Positions 7,989 to 16,502 of a stretch of 56,291 nt of DNA are shown piece by piece. Both the position numbers and the translations under genes were made by a program. The stretch is from assembly GCA_003696625.1 (NCBI GenBank), contig RFGR01000113.1, positions 1 through 56,291 of the forward strand, in the 5' to 3' direction. The DNA comes from Planctomycetota bacterium. Its GTDB lineage: Bacteria; Planctomycetota; UBA1135. Below the pieces are notes generated by a model. That model saw only the letters and a list, made by a program, of their open reading frames with translations. It did no database searches and had not been told where the DNA came from. How positions within the stretch are numbered: position 1 is the stretch's first letter; the number at the start of each line of letters is the position of its first letter.

Positions 7989-9617
7989 ATGCCCTTCCGC
8001 TCCGCCCGGCTCCTGCCCGGCCTGGCCGTCCTGTTTCTCACCGGTTCCTGCCTCTCGCCGGAAGAGCAGCTCCTGGACGCCGACCAGGAGGTCTACCTGC
8101 TCGTGCAAGAACGGCGGGCGGAACTCTTCGGTCCGGACAGCGACTTCTCCATCGAACCGCCGGCCGATAGCCTCCGCCAGCGCCTCCTGCGCGGCGAGAT
8201 CGAGCGCCTCGACCGGCTCGATCTCGGTCGTTGTCTGGAGATCGCGGCCGAAAACAGCCGCGATTACCAGGACCAGAAGGAGCGGCTCTACCTGGCCGCC
8301 CTCGACCTGACCCTGGAGCGCTGGCGCTTCTCCCTCCAGTTCGACGCCGGCGCCGACGCCACCGTCACCGGTACCGGCGACCAGGCCGAGCGCGCTCAGA
8401 TCGACGGCGACCTCGGACTGTCCCGGCTGCTTGGCACCGGCGCCACCATCGTCGGCAACATCGGCACCAGCCTGTTCCGCCTCCTCACCACCGGCGACGG
8501 GTGGGACGCCCTCAGCAACATCAGCTTCTCGATCACCCAGCCGCTGCTGCGCGGCTCGGCCCGCGAGGTCGTGCTCGAGCCGCTGACCCAGGCCGAGCGC
8601 AACCTCGTCTATCAGGTGCGGAGCTTCGAGCGGTTCCGCCGCACCTTCGCCGTCGACGTTGCTTCGCGCTACTACCGGCTGCTCCAAACCATGGACTCGG
8701 TCCGCAACGAGGAGCAGAACTTCGCCAACCTGGCCCTGCTGCGCGAGCGCAACCAGGCCCTGGCCGAGGCCGGCCAGCTCAGCGACGTCGAGGCGGCCGA
8801 GGCCTTGAGCGACGAACTGCGGTCCAAGAACCGGCTGATCGATCTCCAGCAGAGCCTCGACCGGGCGCTGGACGAGTTCAAAATCTTCCTCGGCCTGCCG
8901 CCGGAGGTCGAGATCGGCCTCGACCCGAGCGCCCTCGAGGAACTGGACCGTTACCAGTTGCCCGGCATCGAGGAGCTGGGCGAGGAGGAACTTGCCGCCC
9001 TCGCTCTCGCCCGTCGCCTCGACTTCCTGAACACCGCCGACCGGCTGGTCGACGCCGAGCGCCGCGCCCGGCTCGCCGCCGACGCCCTCCGGCTCGGGCT
9101 CGACTTCACCGCCGGCGCCAACCTCGCCAGCCTCGAGGGCAAGCCGACCCGGCTCCTGCCCGGCGAGGCGCCCTGGTCGGCCGGCTTCGCCCTCGACCTG
9201 CCGGTGGACGCGATTCCCGAGCGCAACGCCTACCGGTCTTCCCTGATCACGTACCAGGCCACCCGGCGCGACACCGAGCTGGCCGCCGACCGGATCCGGG
9301 CCGACCTGCGCGAGGCGTTGCGCCAGCTCCGCTCGCGCGCCCTCAGCTACCAGATCCAGGTCGACGCCGTCCGAACCAACGAGGCCCGGCTGGAGAACGC
9401 GCGCATGAACCAGGAGGCCGGTCGCTCCGACACCCAGGACGTGCTGCGGGCCCAGGAATCGCTCACCGCGGCCCAGAACGCCCGCACCGGTGCTTTGGTC
9501 GACCTCGCCCTGACCCGCCTCGACTTCGCCTCCCAGCTCGAACTCCTCGAGGTCGGGCCGGACGGCATCCAGATCGACAAGGAAGCCCTGGCCGGTTTGG
9601 CCGGCCGCCGAGAATGA
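7989..9617 (+). CDS. TolC-family outer membrane efflux protein
   Basis: A 542-residue outer-membrane factor for tripartite efflux. The N-terminus has a hydrophobic signal ending in LTGSC (C21), a probable though imperfect lipobox, so it is likely a lipoprotein. The body shows the TolC pattern of two long alpha-helical halves rich in Leu, Ala and Glu, each followed by beta-strand-like segments. Examples are the ITQPLLRG motif around residue 180 and DVEAAEAL and SDTQDVLRAQESLTAAQNAR later. The next gene overlaps by 4 bases (ATGA) and encodes the adaptor, so the operon is assembled in complex order. Substrate is unknown; MacAB-type pumps move macrolides, lipids or peptides. Confidence 0.88.
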   Translation: MPFRSARLLPGLAVLFLTGSCLSPEEQLLDADQEVYLLVQERRAELFGPDSDFSIEPPADSLRQRLLRGEIERLDRLDLGRCLEIAAENSRDYQDQKERLYLAALDLTLERWRFSLQFDAGADATVTGTGDQAERAQIDGDLGLSRLLGTGATIVGNIGTSLFRLLTTGDGWDALSNISFSITQPLLRGSAREVVLEPLTQAERNLVYQVRSFERFRRTFAVDVASRYYRLLQTMDSVRNEEQNFANLALLRERNQALAEAGQLSDVEAAEALSDELRSKNRLIDLQQSLDRALDEFKIFLGLPPEVEIGLDPSALEELDRYQLPGIEELGEEELAALALARRLDFLNTADRLVDAERRARLAADALRLGLDFTAGANLASLEGKPTRLLPGEAPWSAGFALDLPVDAIPERNAYRSSLITYQATRRDTELAADRIRADLREALRQLRSRALSYQIQVDAVRTNEARLENARMNQEAGRSDTQDVLRAQESLTAAQNARTGALVDLALTRLDFASQLELLEVGPDGIQIDKEALAGLAGRRE

Positions 9618-11296
9618 CCCGCCGACGCCGCAGTCCGCTGCCCTTGATCCTGGTCCTGCTCGCCGCCGGCGCCGCCCTCGCCTGGGGCGTCGGGCCGGGA
9701 GCCTGGTTCGCCGCCGAAGAGGCGGCGATCCAGGCCGGCGCTCCGGTCCGCCGCGGCCCGCTCGATATCACCGTCGTTCAGCGTGGCAACCTGGCGGCCA
9801 AGAACAGCGTCGTCCTGCGCAGCGAGATCGAGGGCCGGACCACGATCCTCTTCCTCGAGCCGGAGGGCACCTTCGTCGAGGCCGGTCAGGTCGTGGCCGA
9901 ACTCGACGCCTCCGCCCTCGAGGACCGGCTGGTCGCCCAGGACATCGCCGTCCAAAACGCCCAGGCCGCCTACACCAAGGCGGTCCAGGACCGGACCATC
10001 CAGATCAGCCAGAACGACTCCGACATCGCCCGCGCCGAGCAGGATCTCGAGTTCGCCCGCCTCGAGCGGACCAAGTACCTGGAGGGCGACTGGCCGCAAC
10101 AGCTCAAGAAGGCCGAGGAGGACATCATCCTGGCCGAGGAAGAGCTGGCCCAGGCCCGTCAGACCTGGGAGTGGTCGAAGAAGCTCTACGACAAGGGCTT
10201 CTACACCCGCACCCAGCTCGACCGCGACGAGCTAACCATGAATCGGAGCCAGGTGAACGTCGAGCGGGCGCGGCGGGCCAAGGAGCTGCTCGAGCAGTTC
10301 GATGACCCGAAGCGGCGCAAGGAACTCAACGCAGCCGTGGTCGAGGCGGAGCGGGAGCTGGAACGGGTCAAGCTCCAGGCCGCCGCCCGCCTGGTCGACC
10401 ACGACACCGCCGTCCGCACCGCCGAGGCGCGCCTGGCCCTGGAGAAGGAGAAGATGGAGAAGCTCCAGCGCCAGGTCGAAGCGGCCACGATCCGGGCGCC
10501 GATCTCGGGCATGCTGGTCTACGGCCGCACCGAGGGCGGCCGCATGGGCGGCGGCGAACCGATCCAGGAGGGCACCGAGGTCCGTGAGCGGCAGGAGATC
10601 GCCACCATTCCGCGCGAGGCCGGGATGATCGTCGAGGCCAGCCTGCACGAATCGGTGTTGAAGATGGTCGAGGTCGGCCAGGACTGCCTGATTCGGGTCG
10701 ACGCCCTCCCTGACCAGACCTTCCACGGCAAGGTCGAGTTCGTCGCCCTGCTGCCCGACCGCCAGAGCTGGTGGGCGAACCCGAACCAGCGGCTGTTCAA
10801 GACCCAGATCAGCATCGCCGACGGCTCGCCGGAGATGCGCCCAGGCATGTCCTGCTCGGTCGAGATCCTGGTCGACCGGCTCGAGGACGTGCTCTACGTC
10901 CCGGTCCAGTCGATCTTCGTCGTCGGCGGGAAGACGGTTGTCTTCGTGGTCGGACCGAACGGCGAGCCCGAACCGCGCGAGGTCGAAGTCGGTCCGGCCA
11001 GCGAGAAATGGGCCAGCATCGTCGCCGGCGTCGAGGAGGGCGAACGGGTCCTGCTCAGCGCCCCGCCCGGCTTCCGGGCCGAGGCGCCGAACACCGCCGG
11101 TGACGGGCCGGAGGCGGCTCGGGCCAAGGGCGCCCGCCGCGGACCGGAGGCCGGGCGAGCCGCCGTCGGCGCGGGCGGCGGCCGTCTGCCCGCGGCTGGA
11201 CGTATGGAGGGGCGGTCGGAGCACCGGCCCGGGCCCGGCCGGACGCCGGCTGCGGGTTCGGGAGACGCCCCCGAGGCGGCCGGCCGGCAGGAGTGA
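9614..11296 (+). CDS. HlyD/MacA-like periplasmic adaptor with a long low-complexity tail
   Basis: A 560-residue membrane-fusion protein bridging the inner-membrane ABC permease and the TolC-like protein. The start ATG overlaps the previous stop (ATGA). One N-terminal anchor helix is at about residues 8-24. A lipoyl-like segment with FLEPEGTFVEAGQVVAELD follows, then a long alpha-helical hairpin (about residues 105-285) rich in Glu, Ala and Arg, then the second lipoyl half (IRAPISGMLVYG) and beta-barrel domains. The last ~65 residues are a Gly-, Ala-, Arg- and Pro-rich tail that is not part of the family fold. The gene ends 3 bases before the ATPase gene. Confidence 0.87.
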   Translation: MTRRRRSPLPLILVLLAAGAALAWGVGPGAWFAAEEAAIQAGAPVRRGPLDITVVQRGNLAAKNSVVLRSEIEGRTTILFLEPEGTFVEAGQVVAELDASALEDRLVAQDIAVQNAQAAYTKAVQDRTIQISQNDSDIARAEQDLEFARLERTKYLEGDWPQQLKKAEEDIILAEEELAQARQTWEWSKKLYDKGFYTRTQLDRDELTMNRSQVNVERARRAKELLEQFDDPKRRKELNAAVVEAERELERVKLQAAARLVDHDTAVRTAEARLALEKEKMEKLQRQVEAATIRAPISGMLVYGRTEGGRMGGGEPIQEGTEVRERQEIATIPREAGMIVEASLHESVLKMVEVGQDCLIRVDALPDQTFHGKVEFVALLPDRQSWWANPNQRLFKTQISIADGSPEMRPGMSCSVEILVDRLEDVLYVPVQSIFVVGGKTVVFVVGPNGEPEPREVEVGPASEKWASIVAGVEEGERVLLSAPPGFRAEAPNTAGDGPEAARAKGARRGPEAGRAAVGAGGGRLPAAGRMEGRSEHRPGPGRTPAAGSGDAPEAAGRQE

Positions 11297-11299
11297 GCG

Positions 11300-11995
11300 A
11301 TGGAGATCGTCGCCAGCCTGCGCGAGGTCAGCCGCGTCTACAAGATGGGCGACAATGAGGTCCGGGCCTTGGACGGAATCAGCCACGACTTCGGCGCCGG
11401 GGAGTACTGGGCGATCATGGGCAGCTCGGGCAGCGGCAAGTCCACCCTGCTGAACATCCTCGGCTGCATCGATCGGCCGACCTCCGGTTCCTACCGGGTC
11501 CGCGGCCAGGAGATGGCCGACCTCGACGACGACGACCTGAGCGAGCTGCGCGGCCGCCACATCGGCTTCGTCTTCCAGTCCTTCAACCTGATCCCGCAGC
11601 TCAACGTTCTCGAGAACATCCTCGTGCCGCTGTTCTACCAGGACGACCCGCCGCCGGACGGAGAGGAACGGGCGGTCGCGCTGGCCGAGCGGGTCGGGCT
11701 GGGCGACCGCCTCGACCACCGGCCGCTCGAGCTGTCCGGCGGCCAGCAACAGCGGGTGGCGATTGCCCGCTCGCTGATCAACGACCCGGCCCTGATCCTG
11801 GCCGACGAGGCCACCGGCAACCTCGACTCGCACACCACTGAGGAGATCCTCGACCTGTTCGACGAACTCCACGCCGAGGGCAAGACCATCCTGCTCGTCA
11901 CCCACGAGGACGAGGTCGGCACCCGCGCCCAGCACGTCATGCGCCTGTCCGACGGCCGCATCGCCGAGCTGGTGGAGAACGGCGGAGGCCGCTGA
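11300..11995 (+). CDS. MacB/LolD-type ABC transporter ATPase
   Basis: A 231-residue ATP-binding subunit. Walker A is GSSGSGKST (41-49), the signature is LSGGQ (145-149) and Walker B is LILADE (165-170), followed by ATGNLD as in the MacB/LolD/FtsE clade. A good Shine-Dalgarno-like AGGAG lies 9 bases before the ATG. ATP hydrolysis would drive the mechanotransmission of the adjacent FtsX-type permease. The stop overlaps the permease ATG by one base (TGATG), which implies equimolar coupled translation. Confidence 0.95.
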   Translation: MEIVASLREVSRVYKMGDNEVRALDGISHDFGAGEYWAIMGSSGSGKSTLLNILGCIDRPTSGSYRVRGQEMADLDDDDLSELRGRHIGFVFQSFNLIPQLNVLENILVPLFYQDDPPPDGEERAVALAERVGLGDRLDHRPLELSGGQQQRVAIARSLINDPALILADEATGNLDSHTTEEILDLFDELHAEGKTILLVTHEDEVGTRAQHVMRLSDGRIAELVENGGGR

Positions 11996-13266
11996 TGCTT
12001 CACTCCCCTGTTCTCCGTTCGGTCAGACTCGGGATCAAGAGCCTGCTCCTGCACAAGCTGCGGAGCCTGCTCACCACCCTCGGCGTGCTGTTCGGGGTCA
12101 GCAGTGTCGTCGCGATGCTCGCGATCGGCGAAGGGGCCAGTGCCGAGGCCCAGGAGCAGATCAAGCAGCTCGGCAGCCAGAACGTGATCCTGCGCAGCGT
12201 CAAGCCGCCGGAGGACCTGGTCTCCAACCAGTCGACCCGGGTCAGCTCCTACGGCCTGACCCGGCTCGACTTCGAGCGGATCATCGACACCTTCCCCTGG
12301 GTCCGGCGCGCGGTACCAGTGCGGGAGCTGCTGCAGGAGGTCCGACACGGCCGCCGCAAGCTCAATCCCCGGGTCCTGGCCACCACGCCGGACTACCTGG
12401 CCGTGACCGGCCGCATCCTGGCCGAGGGCCGCTTCCTGAGCCAGCGCGACGAGGACCTGGTCGCCAACGTCTGCGTCCTCGACGACGAGGCGGCACGCTA
12501 TCTGTTCCCGTTCGATTCGCCGCTCGGCAAACGGATCAAGATCGATGCCGACTACTTCACGGTCGTCGGCACGCTGCTGCCGCGGGTCCGGACCGCCGAC
12601 GACCCGGCCGCCGCCGGCGCCGCCGTCACCGGCGAGGTGCTGCTGCCGCAGCGGACCGGTCAGCGCTGGTTCGGCGAGCTGCAGGTGAAGATCCGTAGCG
12701 GCAGCCGCGAGATGGAGGAGGTCCAGCTGCACGAGATCATCGTCGAAGTCGATCGGCCCGAACACGTGCCGCTGGTCGCCGCCGCCTGCCGGGAGATGCT
12801 GCGCCGCAACCACCGCCAGCAGGACTACGAAGTGGTCGTGCCGCTCGAACTCCTGGCCCGAGCCGAGGAGACCAAGCGGATCTTCAACATCGTCCTCGGC
12901 AGCATCGCCGGCATCAGCCTGCTCGTCGGCGGCATCGGCATCATGAACGTGATGTTGGCGACCGTGACGGAGCGGACCCGCGAGATCGGCATCCGGCGGG
13001 CCCTCGGCGCCAAGCGCCGGCACATCGTCATGCAGTTCCTGGTCGAGGCGGTGGTGCTCTCAGTCGGCGGCGGCCTGCTCGGCATCCTGCTCGGTCTCGC
13101 CATCCCCTGGCTGGTCGAGTGGTACGCCGATCTGCGGACCATCGTCACGCCCGAGGCGCCGGCGCTGGCCTTCGGGGTGTCGGTGGCGACGGGGCTGGTG
13201 TTCGGGCTGTATCCCGCCTGGCGGGCGGCGACCATGGACCCCGTGGAGGCGTTGCGGCACGAGTGA
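11995..13266 (+). CDS. MacB-like FtsX-family ABC permease
   Basis: A 423-residue inner-membrane permease. The first transmembrane helix is near residues 19-40 (LRSLLTTLGVLFGVSSVVAM), followed by a ~230-residue periplasmic domain and three C-terminal helices. ERTREIGIRRALGAKRRHI before the third helix is diagnostic of the MacB/FtsX permease family. Together with the three upstream genes it forms a complete MacAB-TolC-like export pump with ATPase and permease on separate chains. This is the last gene of the operon; a non-coding interval with terminal inverted repeats follows. Confidence 0.93.
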   Translation: MLHSPVLRSVRLGIKSLLLHKLRSLLTTLGVLFGVSSVVAMLAIGEGASAEAQEQIKQLGSQNVILRSVKPPEDLVSNQSTRVSSYGLTRLDFERIIDTFPWVRRAVPVRELLQEVRHGRRKLNPRVLATTPDYLAVTGRILAEGRFLSQRDEDLVANVCVLDDEAARYLFPFDSPLGKRIKIDADYFTVVGTLLPRVRTADDPAAAGAAVTGEVLLPQRTGQRWFGELQVKIRSGSREMEEVQLHEIIVEVDRPEHVPLVAAACREMLRRNHRQQDYEVVVPLELLARAEETKRIFNIVLGSIAGISLLVGGIGIMNVMLATVTERTREIGIRRALGAKRRHIVMQFLVEAVVLSVGGGLLGILLGLAIPWLVEWYADLRTIVTPEAPALAFGVSVATGLVFGLYPAWRAATMDPVEALRHE

Positions 13267-13267
13267 C

Positions 13268-13618
13268 GGAATCCGGGCCGATCCGGTGGACCTCGAGATC
13301 GGCGCGGACCGTAACCTCCCTCCTTCCAAATCGAACCGCGGCCGACCGAAAGGCGATCCTCCTCCCACCAGTCTGATCGGACCGGCGCAGGACGGCTTCT
13401 GGCCGCTCGCTTCGCCCGTCTCACAGCCCGGACGCTGGCTGGCTGCCGCCAGGATCCCCGGCTCGATCGGTCCTCGGCGGCCGAAAGGTCGCCTTCGCCG
13501 GGCCTCCCCAGGTGCGGCCGGGGGCGCCCGGGACCTTCCGCCACCCGGAAAGACGGAGCCGCCCGGGCTGGGTTACGGCTTTCCGGTAATCAGGGTCCAC
13601 CGATCCGGGCCGGATTCC
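13268..13618. repeat. Non-coding interval bounded by imperfect terminal inverted repeats
   Basis: The whole 359-base gap between two convergent genes lacks a credible gene. Its edges, 13268-13292 and 13594-13618, are inverted repeats matching at 21 of 25 positions (outer GGAATCCGG and inner GGTGGACC are exact). The element begins 2 bases after the permease stop and ends 8 bases before the ClC stop. No target-site duplication is evident. It could be a MITE-like remnant or a large structured convergent 3' region. Confidence 0.4.
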
Positions 13619-13625
13619 TGCGGGG

Positions 13626-15356
13626 TCATTCGGCCCGGTCGGCGGTCTGAACGATGAGTTCGCTCCGGTAGCGGTCGAAGAGCGTCGACTTGGAAACCGT
13701 ACCCAGGAAGGTCCGATCGGCGGCGGCGACGGGAAGAACCCAAGCCCCATCCTGGTCGAAGCGGCCAAGGGCCTCGAGCAGAGTCTGCTCGGGCCGGAGA
13801 GGCTCGATCCGGTCCATGACCGTATCGACCGGGGTCGCCCGCCGCAGGGTCTCGTCGAAGATGAAGGGGCGCAGGCGTGAGATGTCGAGCATCCCCTCGA
13901 AGCAGCCGTCGGGGTCGAGGACGGCGAAGTGGTTGCGTCGGGTCCGCGGCAACAGGCGTGTGAGGTCCTCGAGGGTGCTGCCGGCGGGAACGGTGGCGGT
14001 CTCTTCGTCGAGCATCTCGCCGACGGTCAGCTCGGCCAGGATCCGGCGGTCGGTGCCGGGCCGCAGCAGCCGTCCGCTCTCGGCGACCTCCCAGGTGTAG
14101 AAGGAATGGCGGAGCAGGGTCCGGGAGACCAGCGCTGAGAGGGTCGCCACCATCATCAGCGGCAGGGTCTGGTTCCAGCCGCCGGTGGTCTCGAGCGCCA
14201 GGAAGAGGCCGGTGAAGGGAGCCTGCATCGCGCCGGCGACCAAGCCGGCCATCGCCGCCAGGGCGAAGAAGGGCGGCGGCGCGAAGCCGATCCCGGGCAG
14301 AAGGCCGGCGATGCCGGTGCCGAAGGAGGAGCCGAGCAGGGCACCGAGGACCAGGGAGGGGGCGAAGATGCCGCCCGGGGCGTTGCTGCCCAGGGTCAGG
14401 GCGGTGGCCAAGAGCTTGCCGACCAGGAGGAACAACAGGAGGGAAGCCGACGGCAGATGCCCGCCGAGGAGGCCGTCGACCAGTTCATAGCCCTCGCCGA
14501 TCGCCTCCGGCAGGCGCCAGCCGACCAGGCCGACCCCGAGTCCGGCCAACGCCGCGACCAGACCGGGCCGGGCCAGGATCGGCGACCGGCGGCGGGCCCG
14601 TTCCGCCAGCTGTTCGACGCGGAAGACCGCGACGACGAGACCGACCGAAACCAGGCCGCAAAGCAAACCGAGCGGCAGGCTGGCCGCGAGATCGGCGGCG
14701 TCCCAGACCAGATCGCCGGCCGAGAAGGCGCCCGCCTCGCCGAGGACGACCCGACCGATCTCGGTCGCGACCACCGAACTGACCGCCACCGGAATCACCG
14801 CGCCGAGCGTCCACTCGGCCAGGACGACCTCCATCGCGAAGATCATCCCGGTCAGGGGCGCGCCGAAGATCGCGCCGATACCGCCGGCGACGCCGCAGGC
14901 GAGCAGACGGACCCGCTGCCGCTCGGCCAGGTTCAGCGCCGCGGCGATCCGGCTGCCGACCGCCGCGGCGCTGAACACGGTCGGTCCCTCGAGGCCGGCC
15001 GAACCGCCGCTGGCGACGGTCAGAAGGCTGCCGAGCAGTCGGCTCAGGATCGACCGCCGCCGCATCGCCCCGCCGCGGCGCGAGACCGCCTCGAGCACCG
15101 CCGGCACGCCGTGGCCGCCGGGTTCACGGAAGAAGACGCGGACGATCAGAACCCCGGCCAGGGCGCCTGCCGCCGGCAGCAGGATCCCGCCGGTGGCCGC
15201 CCGCCACGGGGTGAGCAATTCGGCGAGGGCGTGGACGCCGCGGCGGAGGGCGACCGCCAGCCCGGCGCTGGCGACACCGACCAGGTTGGCCAGGATCACC
15301 ATCCACCAGATCTCGAACGCCGCCGCCCGCGGGTGGATGGATTGGTCGCGGCTCAT
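13626..15356 (-). CDS. ClC-family chloride channel/transporter with two CBS domains
   Basis: A 576-residue membrane protein of the voltage-gated chloride channel family. The three selectivity motifs are present in modified form: GGHGVP (for GSGIP), GLEGP with the gating-type glutamate, and GGIFAP. Roughly a dozen hydrophobic segments span residues 15-440. The C-terminal ~130 residues form a CBS-domain pair that in relatives binds adenine nucleotides (EMLDEETATVPAGSTL, then DTVMDRIEPLRPEQTL). The true start is the ATG at 15356, because upstream in-frame sequence belongs to the overlapping regulator gene. Its start overlaps the regulator's stop (ATGA), so the channel is translated as the second gene of a two-gene operon. 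Confidence 0.93.
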   Translation of the reverse strand: MSRDQSIHPRAAAFEIWWMVILANLVGVASAGLAVALRRGVHALAELLTPWRAATGGILLPAAGALAGVLIVRVFFREPGGHGVPAVLEAVSRRGGAMRRRSILSRLLGSLLTVASGGSAGLEGPTVFSAAAVGSRIAAALNLAERQRVRLLACGVAGGIGAIFGAPLTGMIFAMEVVLAEWTLGAVIPVAVSSVVATEIGRVVLGEAGAFSAGDLVWDAADLAASLPLGLLCGLVSVGLVVAVFRVEQLAERARRRSPILARPGLVAALAGLGVGLVGWRLPEAIGEGYELVDGLLGGHLPSASLLLFLLVGKLLATALTLGSNAPGGIFAPSLVLGALLGSSFGTGIAGLLPGIGFAPPPFFALAAMAGLVAGAMQAPFTGLFLALETTGGWNQTLPLMMVATLSALVSRTLLRHSFYTWEVAESGRLLRPGTDRRILAELTVGEMLDEETATVPAGSTLEDLTRLLPRTRRNHFAVLDPDGCFEGMLDISRLRPFIFDETLRRATPVDTVMDRIEPLRPEQTLLEALGRFDQDGAWVLPVAAADRTFLGTVSKSTLFDRYRSELIVQTADRAE

Positions 15357-16027
15357 TCCTCGGGGGGTTCGAGGCGCTCGACCGCGGCCAGGATCTCCTC
15401 GGCCGAGGCAGGACCGGCCAACAGCCGGCGAAAGTCGGGATCGCGCAGGAGCAGGGCCACCCGCGCCAGGATCTTCAGATGGCAGGAGGGATTCGGATTC
15501 AGGAGCAGGAACACGGTCCGGACCGGTTCGCCGTCGATCGCCGACCAGTCGACCGGATCCCGCAGTCGGCCGAGGACGACCGTCGGACGCTCGGCGAAGG
15601 AGGGATCGGGCGTCCGCGGATGAGGCAGGGCGACCCCGTGACCGAGACCGGTCGAGCCGAGCCGCTCGCGTTCGAACAGGAGCCGGAGCAGCCGGTCGGG
15701 GTCGGCGCCCGGGGCGAGCGGCGCCGCAGCGACCAGGGCGGTGAGCACTTCCTTCGGCGTCGGTCCCGCCAAGTCCTCGACGAAGCCACCCCGTTCGAGT
15801 GCGGTCCGAAACGGCCGCGAACCGTCGTCGGTGCCCTCGGACCGGCCGCCGGTGGGTCCGTGCAGGGGAATCCCCTGCCGCCGCGCCCAGGCCTCGAGTT
15901 CGGCCCGCTCGAAGCGGAGTTCGCCGCCCGGGGCCCAGATCCCGAGGTGCCCCTGACGCGCCCAGCGCCGCAGCGTCTCGGGGGAGACACCGAGCAGACG
16001 CGCGGACTCCTGGAGGTCGAGGGTCAT
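15353..16027 (-). CDS. HTH domain fused to a PTS EIIA (PtsN-like) domain
   Basis: A 224-residue protein starting MTLDLQESARLLGVSPETLR, a MerR/excisionase-type helix-turn-helix (residues 1-55). A PTS EIIA type-2 domain follows (about 75-220). The putative phosphoryl-accepting histidine is H136 in GHGVALPHPRT, matching the G-x-A-x-P-H motif of PtsN. This start is chosen over an upstream one because the helix-turn-helix begins here and the upstream region is intergenic. Inference: a phosphorelay- or K+-responsive regulator tied to the co-transcribed ClC channel. No sugar-specific EIIB or EIIC is nearby, which argues for a regulatory rather than a transport role. Confidence 0.85.
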   Translation of the reverse strand: MTLDLQESARLLGVSPETLRRWARQGHLGIWAPGGELRFERAELEAWARRQGIPLHGPTGGRSEGTDDGSRPFRTALERGGFVEDLAGPTPKEVLTALVAAAPLAPGADPDRLLRLLFERERLGSTGLGHGVALPHPRTPDPSFAERPTVVLGRLRDPVDWSAIDGEPVRTVFLLLNPNPSCHLKILARVALLLRDPDFRRLLAGPASAEEILAAVERLEPPEE

Positions 16028-16055
16028 CGGGCGGGGGCCGGGTGAGCGGCGCGGG

Positions 16056-16065
16056 ATTGTATTCT
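16056..16065. promoter_or_regulatory. Overlapping back-to-back -10 boxes
   Basis: TATTCT on the plus strand (16060-16065) ends 8 bases before the GTG at 16074. TACAAT on the minus strand (16056-16061) is 28 bases before the ATG of the HTH-EIIA gene at 16027. The two hexamers share two base pairs, so the divergent transcription units may compete for polymerase at one short symmetrical core. Confidence 0.4.
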
Positions 16066-16073
16066 CCCGGCCA

Positions 16074-16502
16074 GTGCGGCTCCTTCCGACCTCGATCCTG
16101 GCCCTCTGGCTGTGCGCGGGCCTGGTGCTGTTCGCCACCCTCGGCTGGCGCCGGCCGGTGGCGGATGCGGCCCTCGCCGGGGCCGATCCCGCCGCCCGGC
16201 GGGCCGCCGCCCGCGGCCGCCCGGAGGAGGCCGCTCTGGAACGGAGCCTGGCCCGGCTGGCCGACTCCTGGCGTCGGCGGAAGCCGCAGCCGCCGCCGCT
16301 CCTGTTCGCCGCAGGGCCCCGGAGCGGCCCCTTCGTCCCACTCGCCCGTCACCTCTTCTATCCCGCGCTGGTGATCGAGACGGTCCGCGCCGGCCGCGGC
16401 CGCGAACCCCTCCTGGCCGAGGCCCGGGCCCGCGGAGCGACCGCCGTCCTGCTCCTCGGCCAGGACGGAGAATGGCGGCTGCTCGAGGAGGAGGGCGGTT
16501 GA
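16074..16502 (+). CDS. Small single-pass membrane protein, minimal GT-C partner
   Basis: A 142-residue protein with one N-terminal transmembrane helix (about residues 6-25) and a soluble domain. GTG start. The soluble part matches by eye the C-terminal tail domain of the two larger anchored proteins at 38.9 and 42.9 kb. It has a strand ending in LLFAAGP, a middle LFYPALVIE strand and a closing ARGATAVLLL then WRLLEEE. It lacks the UDP-glucose-dehydrogenase-like domain that those two carry. It overlaps the start of a GT-C-like protein, as in the other pairs. Function is unknown; it is probably an exoplasmic partner of the membrane enzyme. Confidence 0.75.
   Translation: MRLLPTSILALWLCAGLVLFATLGWRRPVADAALAGADPAARRAAARGRPEEAALERSLARLADSWRRRKPQPPPLLFAAGPRSGPFVPLARHLFYPALVIETVRAGRGREPLLAEARARGATAVLLLGQDGEWRLLEEEGG

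Noticed and set aside
6708-8687. 659-codon minus-strand frame opposite mqnC and the efflux gene
   Set aside because: Spans two unrelated sense genes, and its reading is antisense to conserved enzyme motifs.
15357-16352. Upstream extension of the ClC gene
   Set aside because: The region is coded in another frame by the HTH-EIIA regulator, and the ATGA overlap defines the start at 15356.
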